Below are positions 24,359 to 33,692 of a DNA stretch of 64,000 nt, piece by piece. Below the pieces are notes generated by a model. That model was not told the DNA's origin, did not search any database, and was given only the letters and a program-made list of their open reading frames with translations. Origin of the DNA: Tenacibaculum sp. AHE14PA (GTDB lineage Bacteria; Bacteroidota; Bacteroidia; Flavobacteriales; Flavobacteriaceae); the NCBI RefSeq assembly GCF_019278465.1, contig NZ_CP058983.1:2231501-2295500 (forward strand), written 5' to 3'. The position numbers were made by a program, and so were the translations under genes. Numbering within the stretch: position 1 is the stretch's first letter; every line of letters starts with the position of its first letter.

Positions 24359-25420
24359 ATGGATGTGTTTTTTCTAATCTTATCACTAGTTCTTATTTTT
24401 TTAAACCTATTGCCGTTTGTAAAAAATCAGCATTGGGCTTTTCGTGTTCCTGAATTTATTAAAATACAACTATTAATTCTTCAAATAATTGTAAGTATTG
24501 GTCTTTTTGTTTTTTCTGATAGAAACAAGTGGTTTTGGTTAATTTTAATATTTCAAATTATTTTAATTATTTACAACATCTATCTTTTAGCTCGTTTTAC
24601 TAAGTTTTATAAACGCGAAAAGAAAAGCATGACTGATTCACAAAGCTTTAAAGTAATTTCTGCTAATATTTATCAGTTTAATACTCAGTTTAAAAAGTTT
24701 AAAGAATTTATCCGAAGTGAAAAACCTGATTTTTTTGTTACCATCGAAAGTAATAAAGATTGGGAACTTGAAATGCGTAGCCTAGAAAGCGATTATCCTT
24801 ATACCGAAAAAATAACGCTAGAAAACACCTACGGAATGCATTTTTATGCAAAAATTCCTTTTCAAGAAATAAAGACACACTATTTTATTGCAAATGACAT
24901 TCCGAGTATTGAGGCTCATTTTAAAACAAAAAATGGAGAAGGTTTTGTTGTTTTTTGTGTGCACCCACCGCCGCCGAGTCCAACCGAAGAAGAAACTTCT
25001 AAAGAACGTGATGGCGATTTAATGTGTATTGCAAAACGAGTTAAAGAAATTAAAAAACCAACGCTTGTTGTTGGTGATTTTAATACTGTTTCTTGGTCTA
25101 GAATTGCCGATTTGTTTCGTAAAAATAGTGGCTTAATTGATGGTAGAAATGGTAGAGGTATTCTTGCTTCTTATCATGCTAAATATTGGTTTTTTAGAGC
25201 TCCTTTAGATTTAGTTTTTCACAGCACTTCTATTATTATAAAAGAATTACGCCTTTTAGGGTATATAGGTTCTGATCACTTTCCTATTTGTTGTGTTTTT
25301 AACATCAGTTCTTCTGTCATTAACAATATAATTGAAACAACTACAAAAGAAGAAGATAAAGAAACTGCTGAGCTAATTTATAATGGTAAAAAAGAAAATA
25401 GCAACAACCGATCTAAATAA
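24359..25420 (+). CDS. Membrane-anchored endonuclease/exonuclease/phosphatase (EEP) family protein
   Basis: I start it at ATG 24359, downstream of a good promoter, giving 353 residues. Three hydrophobic helices fill the first 85 residues (FLILSLVLIFLNLLPFV, LLILQIIVSIGLFVF, WLILIFQIILIIYNIYLL). The EEP domain follows: VISANIYQFN, SEKPDFFVTIESN (catalytic Glu), VVGDFNTVSW (Asp and Asn) and GSDHFPICCVF (Asp-His). Members cut phosphodiester bonds in nucleic acids or phospholipids; the substrate here is unknown. The polar tail after residue 325 is glutamate/lysine-rich. Confidence 0.87.
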   Translation: MDVFFLILSLVLIFLNLLPFVKNQHWAFRVPEFIKIQLLILQIIVSIGLFVFSDRNKWFWLILIFQIILIIYNIYLLARFTKFYKREKKSMTDSQSFKVISANIYQFNTQFKKFKEFIRSEKPDFFVTIESNKDWELEMRSLESDYPYTEKITLENTYGMHFYAKIPFQEIKTHYFIANDIPSIEAHFKTKNGEGFVVFCVHPPPPSPTEEETSKERDGDLMCIAKRVKEIKKPTLVVGDFNTVSWSRIADLFRKNSGLIDGRNGRGILASYHAKYWFFRAPLDLVFHSTSIIIKELRLLGYIGSDHFPICCVFNISSSVINNIIETTTKEEDKETAELIYNGKKENSNNRSK

Positions 25421-25590
25421 TATTTTTGACTGATTAAATTAGAAACAATATAATTACATTTTTTTCTTTAAAACTTCATAAATCATCATTAGAAATAAAA
25501 CTATTTTCTAATCAACTATTTCTAAAACCTGATAAAAATCATATTTTACAGTTAATCTTATGTTTATTTTTGAAATAAATATAAATAACT

Positions 25591-25725
25591 ATGATACAAT
25601 TAGTTAAGACCCCTTTAGTTTCTTGGACAAACGGCACCTTTATGATTGCCATTTTTGGTCTTGTTTGCCTAGGTTTAGTTATAACTCTTTTAATACTTAT
25701 AAGCAGTGGTAAGAAAAAAGAATAA
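25591..25725 (+). CDS. 44-residue single-pass membrane protein
   Basis: MIQLVKTPLVSWTNGTFMIA leads into a hydrophobic helix (FGLVCLGLVITLLILI) and a basic end SSGKKKE. It is preceded by an AT-rich region with ATATAAATAACT just before the ATG and followed by two hairpins. Codon usage looks like real coding sequence. No family recognised. Confidence 0.58.
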   Translation: MIQLVKTPLVSWTNGTFMIAIFGLVCLGLVITLLILISSGKKKE

Positions 25726-25759
25726 TTTTTTGTAGCAATAATTATAATAGTTAATTATT

Positions 25760-25813
25760 AGAAGGAGTGCTCTATTTATATGTTGGTGGTTAAACTTTTA
25801 GGGTACTTCTTCT
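25760..25813. other. Wobble-paired hairpin downstream of the 44-residue ORF
   Basis: AGAAGGAGTGCTC and GGGTACTTCTTCT pair with several G-T contacts around a 28-base loop. The 14-base TATAATAGTTAATT occurs just before it (about 25743) and again after it (about 25819), so the stretch may be a partial duplication. Confidence 0.4.
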
Positions 25814-25833
25814 TATTTTATAATAGTTAATTT

Positions 25834-25890
25834 AAAGAGAGGTGTTCTGGTTATATTCTGGAGAGAATTAGTAATTAGAACATTTCTTTT
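25834..25890 (+). terminator. Probable terminator between the 44-residue ORF and the dehydrogenase
   Basis: AAAGAGAGGTGTTCT pairs imperfectly with AGAACATTTCTTT, followed by a T run. It lies between convergent genes and could serve the 44-residue ORF. Confidence 0.45.
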
Positions 25891-25891
25891 T

Positions 25892-27070
25892 TTATTTAAA
25901 CGCATTTAAACCTGTAATATCTAAGCCAGTAATTAATAAATGAACATCATGTGTTCCTTCATAGGTAATTACGCTTTCTAAATTCATAGAATGCCTCATA
26001 ATAGAATACTCTCCTGATATTCCCATAGCTCCTAAAATTTGTCTTGCTTCTCTTGCTATCTTTATAGCCATATCAACATTATTACGTTTTGCCATAGATA
26101 TTTGAGCCGACGTTGCGCGTCCTTCATTTTTTAAAACACCTAATCGCCAAGTTAAAAGTTGTGCCTTTGTAATTTCGGTAATCATTTCTGCTAATTTCTT
26201 CTGTTGCAACTGAAATTGCCCAATAGGCTTACCAAATTGTGTGCGTTCTTTTGCATAACGCAAAGCAGTATCATAACAATCCATTGCGGCACCTATTGCT
26301 CCCCAAGCAATTCCATAACGAGCAGCATCTAAACACAACAAAGGTGCTCCTAATCCAGATTTATTAGGTAGTAGGTTTTCTTTAGGAATTTTTACATTAT
26401 CAAAAATAAGTTCTCCTGTAATTGAAGCTCTTAATGACCATTTATTGTGTGTTTCGGGTGTAGAAAAACCTTCCATACCTCTTTCAACAAGTAAACCATG
26501 AATGCGTCCTTCTTCATTCTTTGCCCAAACCACGGCAACATCACAAATTGGCGCGTTAGAAATCCACATTTTTGCACCATTAAGTAAATAATAATCTCCC
26601 ATGTCTTTAAACTTAGTTTCCATTCCTGCCGGATTACTTCCATGGTTTGGCTCTGTTAAACCAAAACTACCCATCCATTCACCAGAAGCTAATTTTGGTA
26701 GATATTTTTTTCGCTGTGCTTCGTTTCCGTAATTATAAATTGGCCCCATTACTAACGACGATTGTACCGACGCTGTTGAACGAATACCACTATCGCCGCG
26801 CTCTAACTCTTGCATTATTAATCCGTAAGAAATTTGATCTAATCCTGCGCCACCATATTCCGTTGGAATGTAAGACCCAAAAGCACCAACCTCAGCTAAA
26901 CCTTCTAATAATTGTATTGGAAACTTTGCTTCTTGCGATGCATCCTCTATTATTGGAGATAAATTTTTCTTTACCCATTCACGAGCAGTATCTCTAACAA
27001 GTTTGTGTTCATCGGTTAACAAATCATCAGTTTGATAATAATCTGGTGCTTGAAATAAATCGGCTTTCAT
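25892..27070 (-). CDS. Acyl-CoA dehydrogenase, glutaryl-CoA dehydrogenase type
   Basis: A 392-residue flavoenzyme of the acyl-CoA dehydrogenase family. Signatures: SFGLTEPNHGSNP (FAD and substrate loop), KMWISNAPICDVAVVWAK, AAMDCYDTALRYAKERTQFG, QILGAMGISGEYSIMRH and the C-terminal VITYEGTHDVHLLITGLDITG with the catalytic glutamate. The YEGTHD context and lack of a KIYEGT-type short-chain pattern favour glutaryl-CoA dehydrogenase (GcdH, lysine and tryptophan breakdown). The assignment within the family is from memory of motifs, not a search. Monocistronic, divergent from rnpA. Confidence 0.85.
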   Translation of the reverse strand: MKADLFQAPDYYQTDDLLTDEHKLVRDTAREWVKKNLSPIIEDASQEAKFPIQLLEGLAEVGAFGSYIPTEYGGAGLDQISYGLIMQELERGDSGIRSTASVQSSLVMGPIYNYGNEAQRKKYLPKLASGEWMGSFGLTEPNHGSNPAGMETKFKDMGDYYLLNGAKMWISNAPICDVAVVWAKNEEGRIHGLLVERGMEGFSTPETHNKWSLRASITGELIFDNVKIPKENLLPNKSGLGAPLLCLDAARYGIAWGAIGAAMDCYDTALRYAKERTQFGKPIGQFQLQQKKLAEMITEITKAQLLTWRLGVLKNEGRATSAQISMAKRNNVDMAIKIAREARQILGAMGISGEYSIMRHSMNLESVITYEGTHDVHLLITGLDITGLNAFK

Positions 27071-27197
27071 AGGTTTGTGTTAAAGTTAATTACTAATGCG
27101 AGTAAATATCGATGGATCGAAAATTAATTACAGTAGTTTTATTTAAAAGTATTGATTCAAAAATACTCAAAAAAATGGTTTTTAGTATCGATTTATG

Positions 27198-27205
27198 TAT
27201 GTTTG
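27198..27205 (+). promoter_or_regulatory. Promoter -7 box of rnpA, very close to the start codon
   Basis: TATGTTTG fits TAnnTTTG and ends only 6 bases before the rnpA ATG, which predicts a leaderless or almost leaderless mRNA. Confidence 0.5.
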
Positions 27206-27211
27206 TAATAG

Positions 27212-27595
27212 ATGAGATTTACGCTAGGACAACAAGAACGATTAAAGAGCAAAAAGCTAATAGAAAAGCTATATGAAGAAGGGAAATCTATAAAAGTTTT
27301 TCCACTACGAATGGTGTATATACAAACTGAACATACTTCTAAATTTCCTGTTCAGGTAGGGGTTTCTGTGCCTAAAAGAAATTTTAAAAGTGCTGTGGAT
27401 CGAAACCGCATAAAACGATTACTTAGAGAAACCTACCGAAAAGAGAAACACACTGTTTATAACGCTGTAAATCAACCTCATGTATTTATGATTTCTTATA
27501 TTGCAAGAGATGAATGGACGTATGCTGATATAGAACGTAAAATGCAGAAATTATTAACACTTTTTGTTGCAGAAACTACCAAGGATGAAAAATAG
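27212..27595 (+). CDS. rnpA: Ribonuclease P protein component
   Basis: Binds the RNase P RNA and helps cut pre-tRNA 5' leaders. The 127 residues include LGQQERLKSKKLIEKLYEEG at the start and the RNA-binding signature SVPKRNFKSAVDRNRIKRLLRE (about residues 51-72). The gene is not next to rpmH here, as it often is outside Bacteroidota, and instead overlaps the S41 protease gene by 11 bp. Confidence 0.96.
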   Translation: MRFTLGQQERLKSKKLIEKLYEEGKSIKVFPLRMVYIQTEHTSKFPVQVGVSVPKRNFKSAVDRNRIKRLLRETYRKEKHTVYNAVNQPHVFMISYIARDEWTYADIERKMQKLLTLFVAETTKDEK

Positions 27596-29210
27596 AAAAG
27601 TACTTTTTTTTAGCGCTCTTATTATCATTTCATTGTTATTCTCATTTCAATCTCGTTTTTTTGAAATAGCGAAGCAAATAGAGATTTACAACAACTTATT
27701 TAAGGAGTTAAACATTAATTATATTGATGAAATTAACCCTGGTGAGTTGACTAATAAAGCCATAAAAAATACTTTAAAAAGTTTAGATCCTTACACTAAT
27801 TTTTACGACGAACAAGAAGTGGAAGATGCACGAATTCGCCGTGAAGGGGAATATGGTGGCATCGGAATTACTACTTTTTACACAAAAAAAGGAATTGTTA
27901 TTGCCGAGGTTTACAAAGGTTTTTCTGCGGATAAAGCAGGTTTAAAAGCCGGTGATATTATTACCACTGTAAATGATCAAAAATTGGTTGAATTAGAGAA
28001 AAGTCAATATTCTCAAATGATAAAAGGAACCCCTAATAAAGAGCTTTCTTTAATTATTCTTAGAAACAATATTGTTAAAAAAATCAGCTTAAAGCTAGAT
28101 AAAGTTATTGTAAATCCGGTGCCTTTTTACGATATGATTGATGCCGAAACCGGATACATTATTTTAACACGATTTACAAGCCAGAAAGCAACACAACAGG
28201 TTTCTAAAGCTTTTAGCGAATTAAAAGAAAAGGGAATGAAAAAATTGGTTTTCGATTTACGTAGTAACCCAGGTGGCTCTTTATTCGATGCTGTAAATAT
28301 TACTAATTTATTTATCCCAAAAGGATTAAAAGTAGTTGATACTCGAGGAAAAATTAAAAAAAATAGTAGAACTTATAAAACGAATCAAGAACCTTTAGAC
28401 ACTGAAATTCCTATTGTTGTTTTAATAAATGGGCGTTCTGCATCTGCTTCAGAAATTGTTTCTGGCGCTTTACAAGATTACGATCGCGCTGTAATTATGG
28501 GTGAACGTTCTTTTGGTAAAGGCTTAGTACAACGTTATTTTAAGCTAAATTACGGAACGCAAATGAAGGCTACTATTTCTAAATATTATACACCAAGTGG
28601 TCGTTGCATTCAGGAATTAGATTATGCTAATCGCGATGCTAAAACAGGTAAAGTACCGAAGTTTTCTGACGGAGCAGTAAATTTATTTACCACAAGAAAT
28701 GGGCGAACTGTTTATGAAGGTGGCGGTGTTACTCCCGATATTAAAATGGACTTTTCTAAAAAAAATACAGTAACAAAAAAATTATTAAAATCGAGAGCTA
28801 TTTTTAATTTTGCTACCGATTTTACAAATGAAAATCCCAATTTAAATACTGAAAATTATCTTTTTAAAACTACCGATTTCAATAACTTTAAAGAGTATTT
28901 ATTAAACAAAGACACCGTTTTCGTTACTAAAGAAGAGCAATTATTTAAAACAGCATATCTTTCAGTAAAAAATAACGTTACTATTTTACCAGAATATAAT
29001 GCTATTTCTCAAAAATTAAAAGAAGAAAAAGTTAGTAAAATAGCGTTAAACGAAGATGTTTTATCAAAAGAGATACAAAACGAAATTATAGAGCGATATA
29101 CTTACAAAGAAGGCGTTTTTAAACATCAACTTAAAAATGATGAAACGATAAGTAAAGCAGTAGATTTACTTAAAAATCAAAAAAAATATAATACTATTTT
29201 AACCAAATAG
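27585..29210 (+). CDS. C-terminal processing peptidase, S41 family (CtpA-like)
   Basis: I start it at ATG 27585, which gives a clean membrane anchor (VLFFSALIIISLLFSF) and an 11-bp overlap with rnpA. The 541 residues contain a PDZ domain (about 85-170: GGIGITTFYTKKGIVIAEV, GLKAGDIITTVND) and the S41 catalytic region (FDLRSNPGGSLFDAV; nucleophile Ser in NGRSASASEIVSGAL; Lys in GERSFGKGLVQ). It would cleave periplasmic proteins from the C-terminal side. The last 150 residues are a family-typical but variable extension. Confidence 0.95.
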   Translation: MKNRKVLFFSALIIISLLFSFQSRFFEIAKQIEIYNNLFKELNINYIDEINPGELTNKAIKNTLKSLDPYTNFYDEQEVEDARIRREGEYGGIGITTFYTKKGIVIAEVYKGFSADKAGLKAGDIITTVNDQKLVELEKSQYSQMIKGTPNKELSLIILRNNIVKKISLKLDKVIVNPVPFYDMIDAETGYIILTRFTSQKATQQVSKAFSELKEKGMKKLVFDLRSNPGGSLFDAVNITNLFIPKGLKVVDTRGKIKKNSRTYKTNQEPLDTEIPIVVLINGRSASASEIVSGALQDYDRAVIMGERSFGKGLVQRYFKLNYGTQMKATISKYYTPSGRCIQELDYANRDAKTGKVPKFSDGAVNLFTTRNGRTVYEGGGVTPDIKMDFSKKNTVTKKLLKSRAIFNFATDFTNENPNLNTENYLFKTTDFNNFKEYLLNKDTVFVTKEEQLFKTAYLSVKNNVTILPEYNAISQKLKEEKVSKIALNEDVLSKEIQNEIIERYTYKEGVFKHQLKNDETISKAVDLLKNQKKYNTILTK

Positions 29211-29228
29211 TATCCACAACATATTTTG

Positions 29229-29236
29229 TATATTTG
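29229..29236 (+). promoter_or_regulatory. Promoter -7 box of the AMP nucleosidase gene
   Basis: TATATTTG, 17 bases upstream of ATG 29253. It lies inside an upstream in-frame extension, which supports the later start. Confidence 0.55.
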
Positions 29237-29252
29237 TGCTTTAAAAACAAAT

Positions 29253-30932
29253 ATGTCAAAACCCAATCATAAAGAACGTACCAGAGCCCAAGAATCTACC
29301 AATGCCATAGAAAAATTATATATTTCTATGCGTCATTTATTTAGTCGTGGTTTTTATAAACCAATGGGTATTTCTGGAGAAACATTACGTAAATCATTAT
29401 TACAATTAAGACCTGAAATTTACGGATCGATTGCTGAAGACAAAACCGAATTAAACGGTTTAGTGTATATTATAGAGCGATTACCAGAAGGAATTGAAGA
29501 GTGCCAGTTCATTTACCTTACAGCTGATGAAGGTTATAGAAACTCTAAATTTAAAACAATTGTTCCTCCTAAAAGAAGAAGAAATTGTTACCGTATCGAT
29601 AAAGATCAAATGAATATTGAAATTACACGTGGTCGTTCTGAAATTTACGATATTCTTACACACCTTACTTTCTTATTTATAGAATCTCATAAAATTAAAG
29701 ATCGCGTTGTTATTGATAATGGCGAAGGTTTTATTAGAGAATGGGTGCATTTAGAAGAGGTTGTTTTGTATAATAAAACACTTACTGACGAAGAAAAAGA
29801 TGTAATTGTTGTGCACCTTGGTAATATCTTAGGAAGAACGTACGACGAGGTTTACGATGCTTATAATACGTTTGCTACTGAAGAAAATCCGAATCGTTTT
29901 TTCCACCTTATTTATTGGTTAGGTAAACTAGCTATAAACGAAGCGCTTTTAGAACAAAAACGCTCTGTAAAATTTAGTTCTGTTTTAATTGAAGAAATCG
30001 GACATCATTTTTATGGTGAAATCTGGGCAAACAACATTAAAAAGAATCTTTTAGATAATAATTTACTAGAACGTCCTATTCATATTATTAGTGCCAATAT
30101 GCACAGTGTTATGAATAGTATTTACGCACAAAACGCCTTACCAAAAGAAACGAAAAAGCATAAAGGCTTTGAGCTTTTTGAAGTATTAAGTAATGCGAAT
30201 AGCCAACCTTTACAAAAGGCTGTTAAAAATTACGCATCAGAAAACGGATTAATCTATTTAAAAGATACTTCAGGAACCAATATCAACGTTCAGATTATTG
30301 ATACTGATAAAATCGATTTCGATACAACTTCATACGACAAAGTAAATTCTGTCGGCGAAAAACCAGTAATTATTGTAATGGATTATGCTTTCGGAGAACA
30401 AGCATTTGAAACAATGGATGAATTATTGAAGCCATATAAATCAGGAAACACATCTACTCACTTAGATGTTCTTTCGGTTTCTATTATGGGTAAAGCTGGT
30501 ATTTTAGAAGGTGGTAAAGGAGACATTATGATTCCTTCTTCACATATTTTTGAAGGTACTGCTGATAATTATCCGTTTAAAAACGAATTAGCAAAAGAAG
30601 ATTTAGAAGACTTTGGTGTACAGGTTTTTGATGGAACGATGGTGAGTGTACTAGGAACTTCTTTACAAAATAAAGACTTACTTAAGTTCTTCCATGATTC
30701 TACCTGGAATGTTATTGGTTTAGAAATGGAAGGCGCACATTATCAAAAAGCAATTCAATCTGCTTCTAAAATTAGAGGAAACGTACGAGAAGATATTAAA
30801 GTAAGATACGCATATTATGCTTCAGATAACCCCTTAGAAACAGGTGCAACACTTGCTTCTGGAGGGTTAGGAATGAGCGGAGTAACACCAACCTATGCTA
30901 TTACTCAAAAAATATTAGAGCAAATATTTTAG
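29253..30932 (+). CDS. amn: AMP nucleosidase
   Basis: Hydrolyses AMP to adenine and ribose 5-phosphate. I start at ATG 29253, after the promoter box, giving 559 residues. The long N-terminal regulatory part is followed by a nucleoside phosphorylase-like catalytic domain: KPVIIVMDYAFGEQAFET, SVSIMGKAGILEGGKGDIMIPSSHIFEGT and VIGLEMEGAHYQKAIQSA (the MEG purine-binding pattern). Length and order fit the AMP nucleosidase family of Bacteroidota. A strong terminator separates it from purD. Confidence 0.9.
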   Translation: MSKPNHKERTRAQESTNAIEKLYISMRHLFSRGFYKPMGISGETLRKSLLQLRPEIYGSIAEDKTELNGLVYIIERLPEGIEECQFIYLTADEGYRNSKFKTIVPPKRRRNCYRIDKDQMNIEITRGRSEIYDILTHLTFLFIESHKIKDRVVIDNGEGFIREWVHLEEVVLYNKTLTDEEKDVIVVHLGNILGRTYDEVYDAYNTFATEENPNRFFHLIYWLGKLAINEALLEQKRSVKFSSVLIEEIGHHFYGEIWANNIKKNLLDNNLLERPIHIISANMHSVMNSIYAQNALPKETKKHKGFELFEVLSNANSQPLQKAVKNYASENGLIYLKDTSGTNINVQIIDTDKIDFDTTSYDKVNSVGEKPVIIVMDYAFGEQAFETMDELLKPYKSGNTSTHLDVLSVSIMGKAGILEGGKGDIMIPSSHIFEGTADNYPFKNELAKEDLEDFGVQVFDGTMVSVLGTSLQNKDLLKFFHDSTWNVIGLEMEGAHYQKAIQSASKIRGNVREDIKVRYAYYASDNPLETGATLASGGLGMSGVTPTYAITQKILEQIF

Positions 30933-30958
30933 TAACAGTACAATCACAAATAAATTTT

Positions 30959-30995
30959 AAAAAGCCTTCTTTTAAGTAAAAAGAAGGCTTTTTTT
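30959..30995 (+). terminator. Terminator after the AMP nucleosidase gene
   Basis: AAAAGCCTTCTTTT/AAAAGAAGGCTTTT stem with T run. Confidence 0.92.
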
Positions 30996-31023
30996 GTTTT
31001 TTAGCTGATTTTTGAGAGTTGTT

Positions 31024-31056
31024 TTGCCTATAGCCTTTTTTCTTACTTTATATTTG
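31024..31056 (+). promoter_or_regulatory. purD promoter
   Basis: TTG at 31024-31026 and TATATTTG at 31049-31056 are 22 bases apart, within the Bacteroidota range. The purD ATG follows 28 bases later, after a CAACACAACAACA leader. Confidence 0.65.
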
Positions 31057-31083
31057 CAATTACAACACAACAACACAACAACA

Positions 31084-32358
31084 ATGAATATCTTAATTTT
31101 AGGATCTGGAGGTAGAGAGCATGCATTTGCTAAAAGCCTTTCAGAAAGTAACAAAACAAAAAAACTTTTTGTAGCACCTGGTAATGCAGGTACAAGTAAA
31201 GTAGCTACAAATATTACTATTAATCCTACTGATTTTAACAAAGTAAAAGAAGTTGTTTTAAAACACAATATTACGATGGTAGTTGTAGGCCCTGAAGCTC
31301 CTTTAGTTGCGGGTATTCACGATTTTTTCTTAGCAGATAACGACTTGAAAAACATTCCTGTAATTGGCCCTAAAAAAGACGGGGCTTTATTAGAAGGAAG
31401 TAAAGATTTTTCGAAGCAGTTTATGATAAAACACAACATTCCTACTGCAAAATACGAATCGTTTACAGCCGAAACTTTAGCTCAAGGAAAAAAATTCTTA
31501 GAAACTTTAGCACCTCCATACGTTTTAAAAGCTGATGGATTGGCAGCAGGGAAGGGAGTTTTAATTTTAACTGATTTAGCAGAAGCAAAATCTGAATTAG
31601 AAGAAATGCTTTCGAATCAAAAATTCGGAGAAGCTTCGTCTACAGTAGTTATCGAGGAGTTTTTAAACGGAATTGAACTCTCTGTTTTTGTTTTAACTGA
31701 CGGAAAAAATTATAAAATTTTACCCTCTGCAAAAGACTACAAACGTATTGGTGAAGGTGATGCTGGCTTAAATACAGGCGGAATGGGCGCTATTTCTCCC
31801 GTTCCATTTGCTACAGATGATTTCTTACAAAAAATAGAAGAACTCGTTGTAAAACCAACTATAAACGGCTTACAAAAAGACGGAATTGATTATCGCGGAT
31901 TTATTTTTATAGGATTGATGAACGACAACGGAAATCCATCTGTAGTAGAATACAATGTGCGTATGGGAGATCCTGAAACAGAGGTTGTTTTACCTAGAAT
32001 TAAATCTGACTTGCTAGATTTATTTGAAGGTGTTGCAAATCAAACTTTGCATGAAAAATCATACGAAGTTACTTCTCAAACAGCTACAACGGTAATGTTA
32101 GTTGCTGGCGGTTATCCTGAGGCTTATGAAAAAGGGAAAGAAATTACTGGTTTCGAATCGGTAAATGATTCTATCGTTTTTCATGCCGGAACTACCCAAA
32201 AAGACGGAAAAGTAGTTTCTAACGGAGGAAGAGTTATGGCAATTACTTCTTTTGGAGATTCTATTAAAGAAGCGTTAGAAAAGTCCTATAAGAGTATTGA
32301 TAAAATTTCTTTTGAAGGTATGAATTACCGAAAAGATATCGGGTTCGATTTAATGTAA
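31084..32358 (+). CDS. purD: Phosphoribosylamine-glycine ligase
   Basis: Second step of purine synthesis, joining glycine to phosphoribosylamine with ATP. The start at 31084 gives the standard MNILILGSGGREHAFAKSL beginning and 424 residues. The ATP-grasp parts are visible: KADGLAAGKGVLIL, VVIEEFLNGIELSVFVLTDG, NTGGMGAISPVPF and EYNVRMGDPETEVVLPR. It follows a terminator and has its own promoter, so it stands apart from other pur genes. Confidence 0.97.
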   Translation: MNILILGSGGREHAFAKSLSESNKTKKLFVAPGNAGTSKVATNITINPTDFNKVKEVVLKHNITMVVVGPEAPLVAGIHDFFLADNDLKNIPVIGPKKDGALLEGSKDFSKQFMIKHNIPTAKYESFTAETLAQGKKFLETLAPPYVLKADGLAAGKGVLILTDLAEAKSELEEMLSNQKFGEASSTVVIEEFLNGIELSVFVLTDGKNYKILPSAKDYKRIGEGDAGLNTGGMGAISPVPFATDDFLQKIEELVVKPTINGLQKDGIDYRGFIFIGLMNDNGNPSVVEYNVRMGDPETEVVLPRIKSDLLDLFEGVANQTLHEKSYEVTSQTATTVMLVAGGYPEAYEKGKEITGFESVNDSIVFHAGTTQKDGKVVSNGGRVMAITSFGDSIKEALEKSYKSIDKISFEGMNYRKDIGFDLM

Positions 32359-32377
32359 AAATAAAACATATATATCT

Positions 32378-32412
32378 AAAAAAGCGTCACTTTAAAAGTG
32401 ACGCTTTTTTTA
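32378..32412 (+). terminator. purD terminator
   Basis: AAAAAAGCGTCACTTT/AGTGACGCTTTTTT stem with T run. Confidence 0.92.
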
Positions 32413-32593
32413 TATTTATTGATTAATCCCCCAATTATCAATATGAATTTCTTTGTGTGTTACACTGCAAATATCAGCAGAAAAACTAGTTAAATACATA
32501 ACATTTGTACAGATTGCTTAAAATTTTGTGTCCCTGACAGAAACTATTATTTGTTTGGTTAAAAGAGCTATTAATAATTAGGTGAAAATTCTT

Positions 32594-33637
32594 TTATATT
32601 GCTTTTTCTAAAGTAAAAGAAAACTCAGAACCTCTACCGTAATCACTTTTTAGCAAAATAGTTTCGTGATGTGCTTCGATAATATGTTTTACGATAGATA
32701 AACCTAATCCTGAACCACCTTGTTCACGAGAACGACTTTGATCTACTCTATAAAAACGTTCGAATAAACGAGAAATATGCTCTTGTTTAATTCCCTCTCC
32801 ATCATCAATTATTTTAATGATAAATTTATTAGGGTTATAGCTTTCAATACTTATTTTTGTAACACCACCTACTTTACCATATTTTATAGAGTTTACTACT
32901 AAATTAATTAAAACCTGCTCTATACGCTCTACATCTCCTTTAACAAAATGAGGAAAATCATATAGTTTATCAAACATTAAAGTAATATTTCTCTTCTTTG
33001 CCTTCATTTCAAAAAGATCAAAAACATTCTGAATAAGCTCTAAAATATTAAAGGTTTCTATATTCATTTTCATCCCCTCTGTTTCTAACTTAGCAATCAT
33101 ATCTAAATCTTTAATAATTGAGGTTAATCGCTCTACTCCTTTATTAGCTCTATTTAAATATTTTGTACGTATTTCTTCATCTTCAGCTGCGCCCTCAATC
33201 AACGTTAAAATATAACCTTGTACTGTAAAAAGTGGTGTTTTTAACTCGTGAGCTACATTTCCTAAAAAATCTCTTCTAAAACTATCTCTTTGGGTTAATA
33301 CAGCTATTTCTTCACTTCTTTCCTCAACGTATTTTTGTACACTGTTAGTTAGTGCTTCAACATCTGTTGTTACATTTTTTCTTTCTAAATCGTTAACATC
33401 AAGAATAGATATATTTTCATATAATTTTTTTACTCTTTGATATATAAAATATTCGGCTCTGTACTGAATTATAAAAAATGAAATAACAAACATTACAATT
33501 CCGAATACAATAACGGCTCCAATACCTAATAAATTAATTAGAAGAAAGTAAGATAATAATGCTATTACTACTGAAATTGAAGTAGAATATAGTGCTGACC
33601 AGAGCGCATATCGGTATGTTTTTTTAATTTTCTTCAT
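32594..33637 (-). CDS. PhoR-like sensor histidine kinase
   Basis: 347 residues with two membrane helices (about 13-33 and 37-58) and almost no periplasmic loop. After a short linker comes HisKA (FLGNVAHELKTPLFTVQGY, phospho-acceptor His) and HATPase (NLVVNSIKYG as N box, IIDDGEGIKQEHISRLFERFYR, GGSGLGLSIVKHIIEAH). The FERFYRVD..RS..QGGSGLGLSIVKH pattern is typical of PhoR/ResE-type kinases. It lies 55 bp after its partner regulator on the same strand. The signal is unknown; phosphate sensing is only a family-based possibility. Confidence 0.93.
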   Translation of the reverse strand: MKKIKKTYRYALWSALYSTSISVVIALLSYFLLINLLGIGAVIVFGIVMFVISFFIIQYRAEYFIYQRVKKLYENISILDVNDLERKNVTTDVEALTNSVQKYVEERSEEIAVLTQRDSFRRDFLGNVAHELKTPLFTVQGYILTLIEGAAEDEEIRTKYLNRANKGVERLTSIIKDLDMIAKLETEGMKMNIETFNILELIQNVFDLFEMKAKKRNITLMFDKLYDFPHFVKGDVERIEQVLINLVVNSIKYGKVGGVTKISIESYNPNKFIIKIIDDGEGIKQEHISRLFERFYRVDQSRSREQGGSGLGLSIVKHIIEAHHETILLKSDYGRGSEFSFTLEKAI

Positions 33638-33692
33638 TATAAAAAAATAGATTGCTTGATAAGCAATCTATATAATTTTTTTGGTTTATTAA

